From contig NZ_KB900614.1 of assembly GCF_000379065.1 (NCBI RefSeq), positions 542,689 to 606,688 on the forward strand: DNA of 64,000 nt, read 5' to 3'. Below the pieces are notes generated by a model, which was not told the DNA's origin, made no database searches, and saw only the letters and a list, made by a program, of their open reading frames with translations. The first letter of the stretch is position 1; each line of letters opens with the position of its first letter. Source of the DNA: Salinispora mooreana. Its GTDB lineage: Bacteria > Actinomycetota > Actinomycetes > Mycobacteriales > Micromonosporaceae. Both the position numbers and the translations under genes were made by a program. Shown here in pieces: positions 1-6,975 of the stretch.

Positions 1-1
1 C

Positions 2-118
2 GCGTTAACGATGGGCGCCTACTACGCCCTCGTCCGGGTGGCCGAGGCACGGTGGCCGTGGCTGGGGGTGCTGCTCGGCACGCCGGCAGCGCCCCGATAT
101 GAGGCGCCGGGGCGGTAG
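2..118 (+). CDS. C-terminal end of an unidentified protein (partial)
   Basis: This is an open frame running in from the left edge and stopping at TAG 116-118. It encodes roughly the last 38 residues of a protein, including the stretch MGAYYALVRVAEARWPWLGV. The hydrophobic, tryptophan-bearing tail could be a membrane segment. It lies on the integrase-proximal side of the putative integrated element, so it may belong to that element. I do not recognise the family. A second tiny frame (ATG 99, stop 184) overlaps its end and could be the tail of another element gene, but it is too short to call. Confidence 0.35.
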   Translation, partial: ALTMGAYYALVRVAEARWPWLGVLLGTPAAPRYEAPGR

Positions 119-249
119 GATCGCCGATGCGGTGCCGCCGGTGACGTCCCGGCCGGCGCCGACCAAGCCGCGCGACCCCGTCTGACGAAAGAGCCCCGAG
201 GCTCTGGCCATGCATGGCCTAGTTGGGCGGGGGTTCGTGCTGTAGACAG

Positions 250-281
250 CGCCCCGCCTAGCCTCAGGGCCAGGCGGGGCG
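250..281 (+). terminator. Rho-independent terminator
   Basis: A 10-bp GC-rich stem (250-259 with 272-281), extended inward by GCC/GGC, has a four-base loop and is followed by a T-containing tail. It closes transcription from the left-edge gene and separates it from the convergent PIN-domain operon. Confidence 0.7.
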
Positions 282-296
282 TTTCGTCGTGTCGGG
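276..296. repeat. Imperfect direct repeat, left copy
   Basis: These 21 bp match 1664-1684 at 19 of 21 positions in the same orientation. The two copies bracket the PIN-domain gene and its partner. This copy overlaps the right arm of the terminator at 250-281. Confidence 0.6.
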
Positions 297-323
297 CCAT
301 CCGAGACACGCTCTTTGCCGGGT

Positions 324-785
324 TCAGGCAGGAAACAGGGTCGGCTCGCCGATCTCGTACGGCTCCTCGATCCAGATGCCGTCCACACGCCTCGTCCGCA
401 GCAGACCTTTATCCCAGGTCATCATCACGTTGACGCCGGCCTCCGCAGCCGATGCAAGGTGGATTGCGTCGTAGTTGCCCAGGTGGTGCACGTAGGCATA
501 CTCCCGTGCCCGTAGGGCGATCCGCCGGGAAAACTCGACCCGCACCAAGTTGGTGCTGTCTAGGGCATCTCGGCACCTGAGGTCAAGTTCGGGTGGGTAG
601 GGATCGTTCTTACCCCAGCCCCTCACCTCGACGTACGACAAGTCGGAGATCACGACCTCCAACTTCCTGGCTTCCGCTAGGCGCAGCACCGCAAGGACCG
701 GCTCGCAGCCATCCTTTCCAGTGATGGCGTAGATGAGGGTGTCCGAGTCGAGGTAAACCGAGGAAGGACGGTCAGGACGCGTCAC
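324..785 (-). CDS. PIN-domain protein (VapC-like putative toxin/RNase)
   Basis: This 153-residue protein has the spaced acidic residues of a PIN RNase fold: D13 (in VYLDSDTLIYA), E53 (SYVEVRG), D106 (NYDAIHLASA) and D125 (TWDKGL). PIN proteins are Mg2+-dependent ribonucleases and are often the toxin of VapBC-like pairs. Its ATG lies inside the end of the upstream gene (14-bp overlap), so the two are translationally coupled. The partner is much larger than a usual VapB antitoxin, so a classical VapBC module is not proven. The module sits inside the tRNA-Val-linked element and is bracketed by direct repeats. Confidence 0.8.
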   Translation of the reverse strand: MTRPDRPSSVYLDSDTLIYAITGKDGCEPVLAVLRLAEARKLEVVISDLSYVEVRGWGKNDPYPPELDLRCRDALDSTNLVRVEFSRRIALRAREYAYVHHLGNYDAIHLASAAEAGVNVMMTWDKGLLRTRRVDGIWIEEPYEIGEPTLFPA

Positions 786-1578
786 GGATCTCCCTCAGGT
801 AGTCCACCGGGTCCATGCCGCCCGTGAGATTGGGGTCAAGGCCGATCAGGTCAGTAACCGGTGCCCCTTGTAGCACGTCAAGTGACCTCATCTTGATGCT
901 AATGGGATGGTCCTCGGCGTCGCGGGTGAGCCGGCCGGCCACCTCGACGCGTTCACCCAGCGCCGACCGGATCTCGTCGGTCTGGCTCGAGTCGAACGTG
1001 ACCGCGATCCTGTCCCCAGTACGCTCGTGCCACAGCCCGGCTTCGCGGCTGCCGTGTACCGAGATCGCGTCGAGGCGGCCAACTACTGACCCAATGGAAT
1101 ACCGCCGAGTCCTCACCGCCGCAGCCAGGTTCTTAGCGGCCTGTCGCGTCACCATGGCCCGCGGGCCTCGAGGTTCGCCGTCCTCGAGTAACTCCACGAC
1201 CAAGCCGTCGGATACGACAAGGCCGAGCAGTTGCGCCAGATCCGCCCCGGACCGTGCGGCCTGCAGGGTCCACCCGGAGGGCAACCCTTCCTGATCTTCA
1301 GCGGTGGCTAGACCCATAATCGTCGTGCCGGCAAGCTCCTTGATCGTCACGGACGTAGCGCCGTCGGCGAGGCGGTTCGGGGCAAGCGTGGTGACGAGGC
1401 TACCGAGGCGCACCTCGGTGAAACTCCACGTGGTGTGGCCGCGGGAGACAGGCCGCTTGAGGGCGGCGTCTTCGAGGCGTGTAAGCAGAGCGAGGAACCG
1501 GTCAAGCACCGCGAGCGCGCGCCGTGCATCTGCCGATCCCTCCGGACCCGGCAGCGTGACCCGCAGTTCCGTGCTCAT
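772..1578 (-). CDS. Unknown protein coupled to PIN-domain gene
   Basis: This 268-residue protein starts at ATG 1578 (MSTELRVTLPG). I chose this over ATG 1590 and longer frames because the upstream sequence loses coding character. The N-terminal half is helical and rich in Leu and Arg. The C-terminal half contains beta-rich segments (VVGRLDAISVHGS, GDRIAVTFDSS, ALGERVEVAGRLTRDAEDH) that resemble an OB-like or similar small barrel. The gene overlaps the PIN gene by 14 bp, so co-expression is clear. The simplest inference is that it neutralises or regulates the PIN nuclease. I do not recognise the family, and it is not a standard small DNA-binding antitoxin. Confidence 0.6.
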   Translation of the reverse strand: MSTELRVTLPGPEGSADARRALAVLDRFLALLTRLEDAALKRPVSRGHTTWSFTEVRLGSLVTTLAPNRLADGATSVTIKELAGTTIMGLATAEDQEGLPSGWTLQAARSGADLAQLLGLVVSDGLVVELLEDGEPRGPRAMVTRQAAKNLAAAVRTRRYSIGSVVGRLDAISVHGSREAGLWHERTGDRIAVTFDSSQTDEIRSALGERVEVAGRLTRDAEDHPISIKMRSLDVLQGAPVTDLIGLDPNLTGGMDPVDYLREIRDAS

Positions 1579-1663
1579 ACCACCCACCATGTCACAGTCG
1601 TCCGACCCGGCGTACCGGCATAACGGCCCACCGCACCCTGAGGTCACGCGCAGCCCAGAAAAC

Positions 1664-1684
1664 GGGGCGCTTCGTCGTGTCCGG
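1664..1684. repeat. Imperfect direct repeat, right copy
   Basis: This is the partner of the repeat at 276-296 (19/21 identical, same orientation). It lies immediately downstream of the stop codon of the 44-residue CxxCG gene and upstream of the PIN operon. Together the copies delimit a segment of about 1.4 kb. Confidence 0.6.
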
Positions 1685-1687
1685 CGG

Positions 1688-1822
1688 CTATCCCGCCGTG
1701 CGCTCTTCAAGGTCCGCGCACAGCTCGGCGTACGCCTCGGCCAGCACCGCGTCAACCGTCTTCGGCGCCCACGGCTGACCACAGCCCAGGCACTGTACGG
1801 CCGGATCGGTTGCGGGTTTCAC
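1688..1822 (-). CDS. Tiny CxxCG protein (44 aa)
   Basis: GTG 1822 is preceded by a strong GGGAGG Shine-Dalgarno sequence five bases away, which decides the start. The product contains QCLGCGQPWAPKTVDAVLAEAYAEL, whose CxxCG knuckle and following AEAYAxL helix resemble the two small proteins encoded just upstream at 2079-2300 and 2297-2524. It closes the five-gene minus-strand chain. A zinc-ribbon-like role in binding metal, nucleic acid or protein is possible. No function is known to me. Confidence 0.6.
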   Translation of the reverse strand: MKPATDPAVQCLGCGQPWAPKTVDAVLAEAYAELCADLEERTAG

Positions 1823-1884
1823 GTCGCCTCCCTGATAGCGGGGGTGACCCGGGGCCAGCATCACGCTGGCCCCGGGCCTGCGGG

Positions 1885-2082
1885 TCAGAAGGTCTGCCCG
1901 CCGCGGATCGAGCCCTCGAACGCGTCCCACTCGTCGGGGGTGAAGGCGAGGGCGGGGCCGTTGGGGTTCTTGCTGTCGCGCACGAACCGGCGGCCGGTCT
2001 CGTCCGCAGCAACCTCAACGCAGTTCGGGCTGCTGTTGTCGCAGCGCATCGGCTTCTTCCAGGTCAGCTCGTTCATGCTCAT
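1885..2082 (-). CDS. DUF397 domain protein
   Basis: This 65-residue protein shows the DUF397 pattern: an N-terminal TWKKPMRC, then CVEVA, a central RDSKNPNGPALAF and a terminal WDAFEGSIR. DUF397 proteins are small actinobacterial partners of Scr1-type HTH regulators, which is the context here (regulator at 2835-3695). The ATG overlaps the stop of the upstream gene as ATGA, indicating translational coupling. By analogy with characterised Streptomyces pairs, it probably acts as the antitoxin-like or toxin-like partner of the HTH protein. Which role applies cannot be read from sequence. Confidence 0.9.
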   Translation of the reverse strand: MSMNELTWKKPMRCDNSSPNCVEVAADETGRRFVRDSKNPNGPALAFTPDEWDAFEGSIRGGQTF

Positions 2083-2300
2083 GAATCAACCTTTCGTTCG
2101 CCGGCCGTCTCATCCGGCCGGACATCTGTACGGGGTGGTGGGGGCGGTCCGAGTAGGTCATAGGTGAGGAGTCCGGCGTATGCCTCCGCCCAGGGCCAGC
2201 ACCGCCGCGGGGTGCCACACACGGGGCAGCGGCCGTCGACCTGCTGGTGCTCGTTCAGGTCCCGCCACCAGCGGCGGACGGTCACCTCGGCCGGTGTCAC
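2079..2300 (-). CDS. Small CxxCG/C protein (73 aa)
   Basis: The start is GTG 2300, which forms a GTGA overlap with the stop of the upstream gene. The stop forms an ATGA overlap with the downstream DUF397 gene. These two overlaps argue strongly that this short frame is real. The central motif RCPVCGTPRRCWPWAEAYAG has three cysteines in the order CxxCG-x4-C. It is paralogous to the neighbour at 2297-2524 and resembles the protein at 1688-1822. The C-terminus is proline-rich and charged. A zinc-knuckle accessory of the Scr1/DUF397 locus is the best guess. Confidence 0.7.
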   Translation of the reverse strand: MTPAEVTVRRWWRDLNEHQQVDGRCPVCGTPRRCWPWAEAYAGLLTYDLLGPPPPPRTDVRPDETAGERKVDS

Positions 2301-2524
2301 CGCCGGCTCCCGGCGCGCTGCGGGGGCGCCCAGTTGCCCTGCCCGACCGAGGTCAGGTAGCCGTATGCGGTCTTGGTGGGCGGGCACGGCCACCCGGACC
2401 CGCAGGTCGGGCACCGGTCCACGCGCGGCCAGTGCTCGGTGATGATCCGCCGGGCGGACAGGATCATCCGATTACGCAGCTGGACCGTCGACAGGCCGGG
2501 GCGGGGCCGGGCACCGGTGGCCAT
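2297..2524 (-). CDS. Small CxxCG/C protein (75 aa)
   Basis: ATG 2524 overlaps the preceding stop as TGATG, and the end overlaps the next start as GTGA. The product carries DRCPTCGSGWPCPPTKTAYG, a CxxCG-x4-C motif parallel to that of the downstream 73-residue protein. The helix before it (STVQLRNRMILSARRII) is amphipathic. The two proteins look like products of a local duplication. I do not know a characterised member. Confidence 0.7.
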   Translation of the reverse strand: MATGARPRPGLSTVQLRNRMILSARRIITEHWPRVDRCPTCGSGWPCPPTKTAYGYLTSVGQGNWAPPQRAGSRR

Positions 2525-2754
2525 CACCGCTGGTTGGCCCGTTGCCAGGCGAGCGGGGTCAGCAGCGGACGGCTGTCGAAGATCACCGTCGGCTGGTCCC
2601 ACAGTGGGCGGTAGGCGCCGGCCCGCGCCGCGTACCGGGTGGCGGGGCCGACCGCGTCCAGCCGTGCGGGTCGGCTCCGGGGTCGGCGGAATATGGTCGG
2701 TGTAGGTGCGGTATGGCCAGTGAGCCACCGCCAAGCGTTGCGAATGGTCGTCAC
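2524..2754 (-). CDS. Unknown small basic protein (76 aa)
   Basis: This is the first gene of the coupled chain that runs to 1688. Its TGA overlaps the next ATG (TGATG). The product starts MTTIRNAWRWLTGHTAPTPT and is rich in Arg, Pro and Trp, without the cysteine motif of its neighbours. It begins 80 bp after the end of the Scr1-type regulator, so it could be read from the same transcript or from a promoter in that gap. No family is recognised. Confidence 0.5.
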   Translation of the reverse strand: MTTIRNAWRWLTGHTAPTPTIFRRPRSRPARLDAVGPATRYAARAGAYRPLWDQPTVIFDSRPLLTPLAWQRANQR

Positions 2755-2834
2755 GAATTCGCCTCCGTCACCGTGGAATGCTCCGTGATCAGAAGGCTAC
2801 GAATCGTGCAGGTTGGTGCTCAACGATGTTGCGA

Positions 2835-3695
2835 CTAGTTGCGTCCGTCGAGCTGGGATAGCACGGTGATGACCAACGCGCGGGCGGGAGCCCCGTAGAG
2901 GGCGCTCGCCTGAAGCTGTTCGAACATCTGGCCGTAAAGGTCAATTTCCTGCGACCGGGTGACTTCGAGGCTGGCGGTGGGCGTCTCCAGCGCGACAAGC
3001 GAGTTGTCGAACATCCAGAAGCCAGCGGACGCTACTGCCGGGCGTTCGATCATCATCGGGATTATCCCCACCGATACGTTTGGCAGGGACATCACCGCGA
3101 GCAGCCGGTCGAGCTGTCCGGCCTGGGTTTCCGCCGACCCGAACCACGTTCGCAGTGCCTGCTCCTCCAAGACGACGACGAACCTCTTGCCCCGCTGGTA
3201 GATCACACGCTGGCGTTCCATGCGCACGGCGATGGCCTCGTCGAGGTCATTGGGGGCCGAGAGGATGCCGATCCAAAATGACAGCATGGCGGCGGCGTAG
3301 TCGGCGGTCTGGAACAGGCCGGGGATGACGTTGTGCTCATAGATGCGGAACTGGGTGGTCTGCTCGTACCGCGCCACCGTGTGCGCTCCGAGAACCCGTT
3401 TCATGCCCGCTCGGGCCTGCCGCCGGAACTCCAGGTAGGCGGACTCAACCGCCCGCAAGGTGGCGATCAGGTCGTCGGCCTGGTCGTCCGCGCCGCACGC
3501 CTGACACCAGGTCCGAATGTCATGGTCGGTTGGGGGCTGCACCCCATGTTCGATCTTGCTGACTCGGGTGAAGTGTTGGCCCGTGGCCGTGGCGAGTGCC
3601 CGCCCGGTGAGCCCCGCATCCTTGCGGAGCTCACGCAGACGAACACCCAGCGCCTCTTGTGCCTGCTGAGCGGCGCTAGGCGGGTTGGTAGCCAT
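2835..3695 (-). CDS. Scr1-type XRE transcriptional regulator
   Basis: This 286-residue protein has an N-terminal helix-turn-helix (about residues 15-70, with LRELRKDAGLTGRALATATG and VSKIEHG) followed by the Scr1/DUF5753 domain typical of actinobacteria (YEHNVIPGLFQTADYA, LEEQALRTWFGS, VSVGIIPM). ATG 3695 lies inside the end of the upstream DUF6879 gene (20-bp overlap), so the genes are coupled. Proteins of this class pair with DUF397 partners, one of which is encoded 0.75 kb downstream. It probably autoregulates this operon. Related regulators influence development and secondary metabolism in Streptomyces, but no such role can be read from this sequence. Confidence 0.9.
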   Translation of the reverse strand: MATNPPSAAQQAQEALGVRLRELRKDAGLTGRALATATGQHFTRVSKIEHGVQPPTDHDIRTWCQACGADDQADDLIATLRAVESAYLEFRRQARAGMKRVLGAHTVARYEQTTQFRIYEHNVIPGLFQTADYAAAMLSFWIGILSAPNDLDEAIAVRMERQRVIYQRGKRFVVVLEEQALRTWFGSAETQAGQLDRLLAVMSLPNVSVGIIPMMIERPAVASAGFWMFDNSLVALETPTASLEVTRSQEIDLYGQMFEQLQASALYGAPARALVITVLSQLDGRN

Positions 3696-4194
3696 GGTGA
3701 GGTACGGCCACCTTCCACACGGCATCAAACGACGTGCGACACAACTTGATGTCCGCCGGATCGGTTGACGTCTCGTAGGCGGCGTTCAGCCCATCGCCGC
3801 TGTAGATCAGGAAGACCACCAGGCGGTCATCGAACAGGTAGAAGTCGTTACCGGGGATGCCGATGGACGACACGAGGCGCCGGGGAACCCAGCGAATGTC
3901 TTCGCCCGCGTCGACCATCGGGTGGGCGATGCTGAACGACCAACGCTGATAGTCACTAAGGGGCTCGGAGACAATCCGCGCCCGACGTGCTGTTCTGCCA
4001 GCCGCTACATGCCGGCGCAGGGTCGCGCACCAGTCGTCCAACCAGGCAAGGTCGTCGGGCTCTCCGGCCGCCCACTTGGCCATGTACGGCAGCTCAACCG
4101 AGGTTCCGTAGGAGTCCCGGGTTTCCAGGTGACTCGACTCGTGCTCGAAGGTCCGCAGCAGGCGGTCGAACTCGTCGCTACTGATCGAGGTCAC
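3676..4194 (-). CDS. DUF6879 family protein
   Basis: This 172-residue protein matches the DUF6879 pattern: FEHESSHLETRDSYG near the N-terminus, then RARIVSEPLSDYQRWSF, AGEDIRWVPR and FYLFDDRLVVF. This family is regularly encoded beside Scr1-type HTH regulators in actinobacteria. The gene overlaps both neighbours (17 bp upstream, 20 bp downstream), giving a tightly coupled three-gene unit. The biochemical role is unknown. Confidence 0.85.
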   Translation of the reverse strand: MTSISSDEFDRLLRTFEHESSHLETRDSYGTSVELPYMAKWAAGEPDDLAWLDDWCATLRRHVAAGRTARRARIVSEPLSDYQRWSFSIAHPMVDAGEDIRWVPRRLVSSIGIPGNDFYLFDDRLVVFLIYSGDGLNAAYETSTDPADIKLCRTSFDAVWKVAVPHHGYQPA

Positions 4195-4396
4195 GGTTGT
4201 CCTGCCTGAAGAACTGGAGCATCCGATCCGGGATCTCCACGCACGTCTCCCCCTCTGGAATGTCCATCTGCTCCAACGCCACTGGGTCCTCGACGATCCA
4301 CCCCTGAACGACCCAGCTTCCTCGGTCAGTGCGGTACACGGTGGGCGAGCCTGTGGGATTCGACTTCGGGTCCTTGCCCATGAACGTTAAGCGCAT
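4178..4396 (-). CDS. Small conserved protein upstream of DUF6879 (72 aa)
   Basis: ATG 4396 is preceded by GGGGA with six bases of spacing. The product, with RTDRGSWVVQGWIVEDPVAL and PEGETCVEIPDRML, is the kind of small acidic protein commonly encoded just before DUF6879 genes. It heads the operon 4396 to 2835 and overlaps the next gene by 17 bp. No biochemical function is known. The conserved GSWVVQGW-type motif suggests a small beta-rich fold. Confidence 0.75.
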   Translation of the reverse strand: MRLTFMGKDPKSNPTGSPTVYRTDRGSWVVQGWIVEDPVALEQMDIPEGETCVEIPDRMLQFFRQDNRDLDQ

Positions 4397-4883
4397 GATC
4401 GTCCCCTGTCATGCTCGTTGCGATGAATTGCGATGCCGCCAGCGTGGTTGCAGCACTGCCTTGACGTCAAGAGCCCGGGCTGTCCGCTCGCAGCTGCCAG
4501 CACTCCCGCCCGCACGTCACGCCGTCACCTGTGCGTGTGGTCGCCTCAGGCGCGTCGCACTGTATGCATTCCCGTACACCCGCGGCCCTTGGATCTAGCG
4601 GATTTCGCCTCAGCCTATGCGTGTCGGACATTTAATTAGCCACAAAAGACGCGAATCCCGCTCGCGCGTATTGCCTGTCGATTGTGGATCTGCTATTACA
4701 ATTGACCGGCAATGTGATCAAGCGGTGACGGGTCGTCACAAGCCGACGTGACCCCGTCGCTCACCACCACCCCCAATCCAGCACTCATCCACGACACGCC
4801 ACGAGAACCCTGGCCATCTGGGTAGCACATATGTTCGACTCACGTTCCTTGTCCGACACTCAGCGGAGGTCATCTACCACGCC
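4397..4883. other. Intergenic region with AT-rich core
   Basis: About 490 bp separate the Scr1/DUF6879 operon (leftward) from a small membrane protein gene (rightward). The segment around 4620-4720 is distinctly AT-richer than its surroundings and probably holds divergent promoters. I see no RNA gene, no convincing coding frame and no copy of the tRNA-Val 3' end in it. Confidence 0.5.
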
Positions 4884-5198
4884 ATGCGTCAGCCTCAGCC
4901 ACCTCGCCGCCGCCCGCCCCTGATACTCATTGGCAGTCTCACAGGGTTCCTTACGATCGCGATCCTCGCCGTACTGGCCGCCACGGTCTACAGCCACGAT
5001 GCGCCTATGACCGTTGGGATGGGGGGCCTCATGCTCGCCGATGCCCTACTTGGCATCGCCAGCTCCGCCCTGCTCGTGGTAGGCCATATCCGTCGCTGGA
5101 TTGATGATGCGGGCGATATCCGCTGGTGGTGTGGCTACAGCGCCGCCGTCAAGGATCTCGCCGACCATGGCGCGCTACCCAAGTCAGCTAATCGCTGA
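4884..5198 (+). CDS. Small two-helix membrane protein
   Basis: This 104-residue protein begins with a proline-arginine-rich head (MRQPQPPRRRPPLILIG). Two hydrophobic segments follow at about residues 13-35 and 45-66, then a Trp-rich tail (RRWIDDAGDIRWWCGY). A GGAGG lies about 15 bases upstream of the ATG, which is far for a ribosome site, so the start is uncertain. Small membrane proteins near the integrase are common in actinomycete integrative elements (Spd-type spread proteins), but I see no specific similarity. It is the only rightward gene in the element end visible here. Confidence 0.55.
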   Translation: MRQPQPPRRRPPLILIGSLTGFLTIAILAVLAATVYSHDAPMTVGMGGLMLADALLGIASSALLVVGHIRRWIDDAGDIRWWCGYSAAVKDLADHGALPKSANR

Positions 5199-5210
5199 CA
5201 CAGCAACTCG

Positions 5211-6149
5211 CTAAGTGCCACCCATCACATCGACGCGGTCATACGCCCGGCGAGCCCGGGCCGCCCTAGCGGATGCCCCGTAGTGCCGCAGCATCTGCGG
5301 TGAGTCCCACCCGGTCAGTTCCATTAGGTCGCCTTCCGCGCCGCCGGCATCCAGCCAGCGGTGTGCGAAGGTGTGTCGGAACATGTGCGGGTGCAGTTTG
5401 ATGCCGAGTCGTTCGCCACGGCGGGCGATGACCTGGTAGATGCCAGACGGCGTCATACCCTGCTCAAGACGACGCACTCCCAGCCATAGAGCTGACAGAT
5501 TGGCCGCCTTGTGGCTGGCTCGGATTCGCTTGTACCGGTCAACCGCCTGGGCGCATTTGTAATCAAACTTGACTGTTCTCTGCCGGTCGCCCTTACCAGT
5601 GACGATTGCGGTCCGGTCCGCTACCGATACGTCGCCAATCTCCAGGCCGGCGAGTTCGGCGAGGCGAACCCCCGTACAGGCGAACATGCGCAATACGGCG
5701 GCATCCCGACGAGACTCGAAGTCACGCCCGTCCTCGGCGTCCTTGACCAGGCGCTGCATGTCGGCAAGCTCCAGAACCGGTACCAGCTTCTCCCCCAGCT
5801 TCGGGGCGGCTGGCGGCACGAAGCGCTCGAACGGGTCCGGTAGATCTTCTTCCTCCGCGTGCCACTTGAAGAACTGCTGGAGGCAACGAGCGATGTTGTT
5901 GCGGTAGGACGCGGCGTACTCCTGGTCAGCGAGCCAGAGGAAGAACGCGCGCAGATGATCACGAGTAACCTCCGCCCAGGACTGCACGGGCTTGTGCTGG
6001 ATCAGCCAGCCACCGAACCAGGAAACAGCGTCGGCGTACATCTCGCGAGTTCGGGCGCTCCTGCCGCGTATCCGTAGGTCCAAGACGAACGAGTCGATGA
6101 AGGGGCGAAGATGGCCCGGGTCGGGCCGGGAATGTCTCACCATCGACAC
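5211..6149 (-). CDS. Tyrosine recombinase / integrase
   Basis: This 312-residue protein has an N-terminal SAM-like core-binding domain (about 12-105) and a C-terminal catalytic domain with R162 (TGVRLAELAGL), K186 (VTGKGDRQ), H255-x-x-R258 (HPHMFRHTF), W281 (LTGWDSPQ) and the nucleophile Y290 (LRHYG). All catalytic positions are present, so it should be active. It starts at GTG 6149 or ATG 6143. It begins about 135 bp from the 3' end of tRNA-Val and reads away from it, the usual arrangement for an element inserted into a tRNA 3' end. I infer that the DNA to its left, beyond the window edge, is the element it mobilises. No excisionase gene is visible next to it. Confidence 0.92.
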   Translation of the reverse strand: MSMVRHSRPDPGHLRPFIDSFVLDLRIRGRSARTREMYADAVSWFGGWLIQHKPVQSWAEVTRDHLRAFFLWLADQEYAASYRNNIARCLQQFFKWHAEEEDLPDPFERFVPPAAPKLGEKLVPVLELADMQRLVKDAEDGRDFESRRDAAVLRMFACTGVRLAELAGLEIGDVSVADRTAIVTGKGDRQRTVKFDYKCAQAVDRYKRIRASHKAANLSALWLGVRRLEQGMTPSGIYQVIARRGERLGIKLHPHMFRHTFAHRWLDAGGAEGDLMELTGWDSPQMLRHYGASARAARARRAYDRVDVMGGT

Positions 6150-6227
6150 ATGGTACGCCCATGAATTCTTCTAAGCGAGTACTGCGTGAGCGGCTAAGCA
6201 AGATCGAGACAGTGTCCGGGGCGAAGA

Positions 6228-6271
6228 AAAGGCCCGATGACCTTGGCGTTTCCGCAGGTCATCGGGCCTTT
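6228..6271 (-). terminator. Terminator of tRNA-Val
   Basis: A perfect 16-bp inverted repeat (6228-6243 with 6256-6271) has a 12-base loop. On the minus strand it is followed by a CTTTTCTT tract. It lies 13 bp beyond the tRNA 3' end, between the tRNA and the integrase start. Confidence 0.85.
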
Positions 6272-6283
6272 GTTGGTACAGGG

Positions 6284-6355
6284 TGGGCGCGGCAGGTTTC
6301 GAACCTGCGACCCCTCGCTTGTAAGGCGAGTGCTCTCCCACTGAGCTACGCGCCC
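6284..6355 (-). tRNA. tRNA-Val (anticodon UAC)
   Basis: This is a complete 72-nt cloverleaf on the minus strand: a 7-bp acceptor stem (GGGCGCG with CGCGCCC), a 4-bp D stem, a 5-bp anticodon stem CTCGC/GCGAG around the loop CTTACAA giving anticodon TAC, a five-base variable region and a T stem GCAGG/CCTGC. The discriminator is A and CCA is not encoded. The nearby integrase makes its 3' part the likely attachment site. Confidence 0.95.
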
Positions 6356-6433
6356 CGGGCGCCGGTGAGACGGGCCGGAGGCTGGCAAGCTTACCCTGCC
6401 GCCACCGGCGCCGCCCCGACGGCCGATCCGGTG

Positions 6434-6901
6434 TCAGGCGGCCGCCACCTCGGCCAGCGCCTTACGCCAACCCTGCTGGTCACGGGCCTCACCCGGCATG
6501 TTCATCTCGGCGAAACGGACCACACCCGCCTTGTCGATGACGAAGGTGCCCCGGTTGGCGATGCCGGCGACGTCGTTGAAGACCCCGTAGGCCTGGGCGA
6601 CCGAGCCGTGCGGCCAGAAGTCGGAGAGCAGTGGGAACTGGTAGCCCTCCCGGTCTGCCCAGATCTTGTGGGCATACACCGAGTCAACGCTGACGGTGAG
6701 CACCTGAACGTCGTCATTGACGTACTGGTTCAGGTTGTCCCGTACCTCGCACAGCTCACCCTGGCAGACACCGGAGAAGGCGAGTGGGTAGAAGACCAGG
6801 AGCACCGCGCGCTTGTCTCGGAAGTCGGCGAGCCGAACCTCCTGGTTGTTCTGGTCCTTGAGCATGAAGTCCGGCGCCTGCGCGCCAACCTCGATGGACA
6901 T
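6434..6901 (-). CDS. ahpE: Peroxiredoxin (AhpE-like)
   Basis: This 155-residue thioredoxin-fold peroxidase has the peroxidatic Cys46 in FYPLAFSGVCQGELCEV and a second Cys51 in the same helix. AhpE of M. tuberculosis (Rv2238c) has the same framework and reduces peroxides and peroxynitrite. Here Cys51 could serve as a resolving residue. Its neighbour DUF3052 and the aceE gene further on match the M. tuberculosis order. It lies just outside the tRNA-Val gene, so it is the first backbone gene after the integrated element. It is cytosolic, with no signal peptide. Confidence 0.9.
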   Translation of the reverse strand: MSIEVGAQAPDFMLKDQNNQEVRLADFRDKRAVLLVFYPLAFSGVCQGELCEVRDNLNQYVNDDVQVLTVSVDSVYAHKIWADREGYQFPLLSDFWPHGSVAQAYGVFNDVAGIANRGTFVIDKAGVVRFAEMNMPGEARDQQGWRKALAEVAAA

Positions 6902-6975
6902 ACGGAACTCCTTGCGGTCGGGTCAAACGTCAGGAAAGCCTGCCATACGGCGGGAGTTGAGCGGTACGGAGTCAG

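Noticed and set aside
324..1578. Calling the PIN pair a classical VapBC system
   Set aside because: The partner is about 270 residues and lacks a visible ribbon-helix-helix or AbrB-type antitoxin motif.
1..6280. Second attachment site for the tRNA-Val element
   Set aside because: I found no copy of the tRNA 3' half in this stretch. The other end must lie outside the window.
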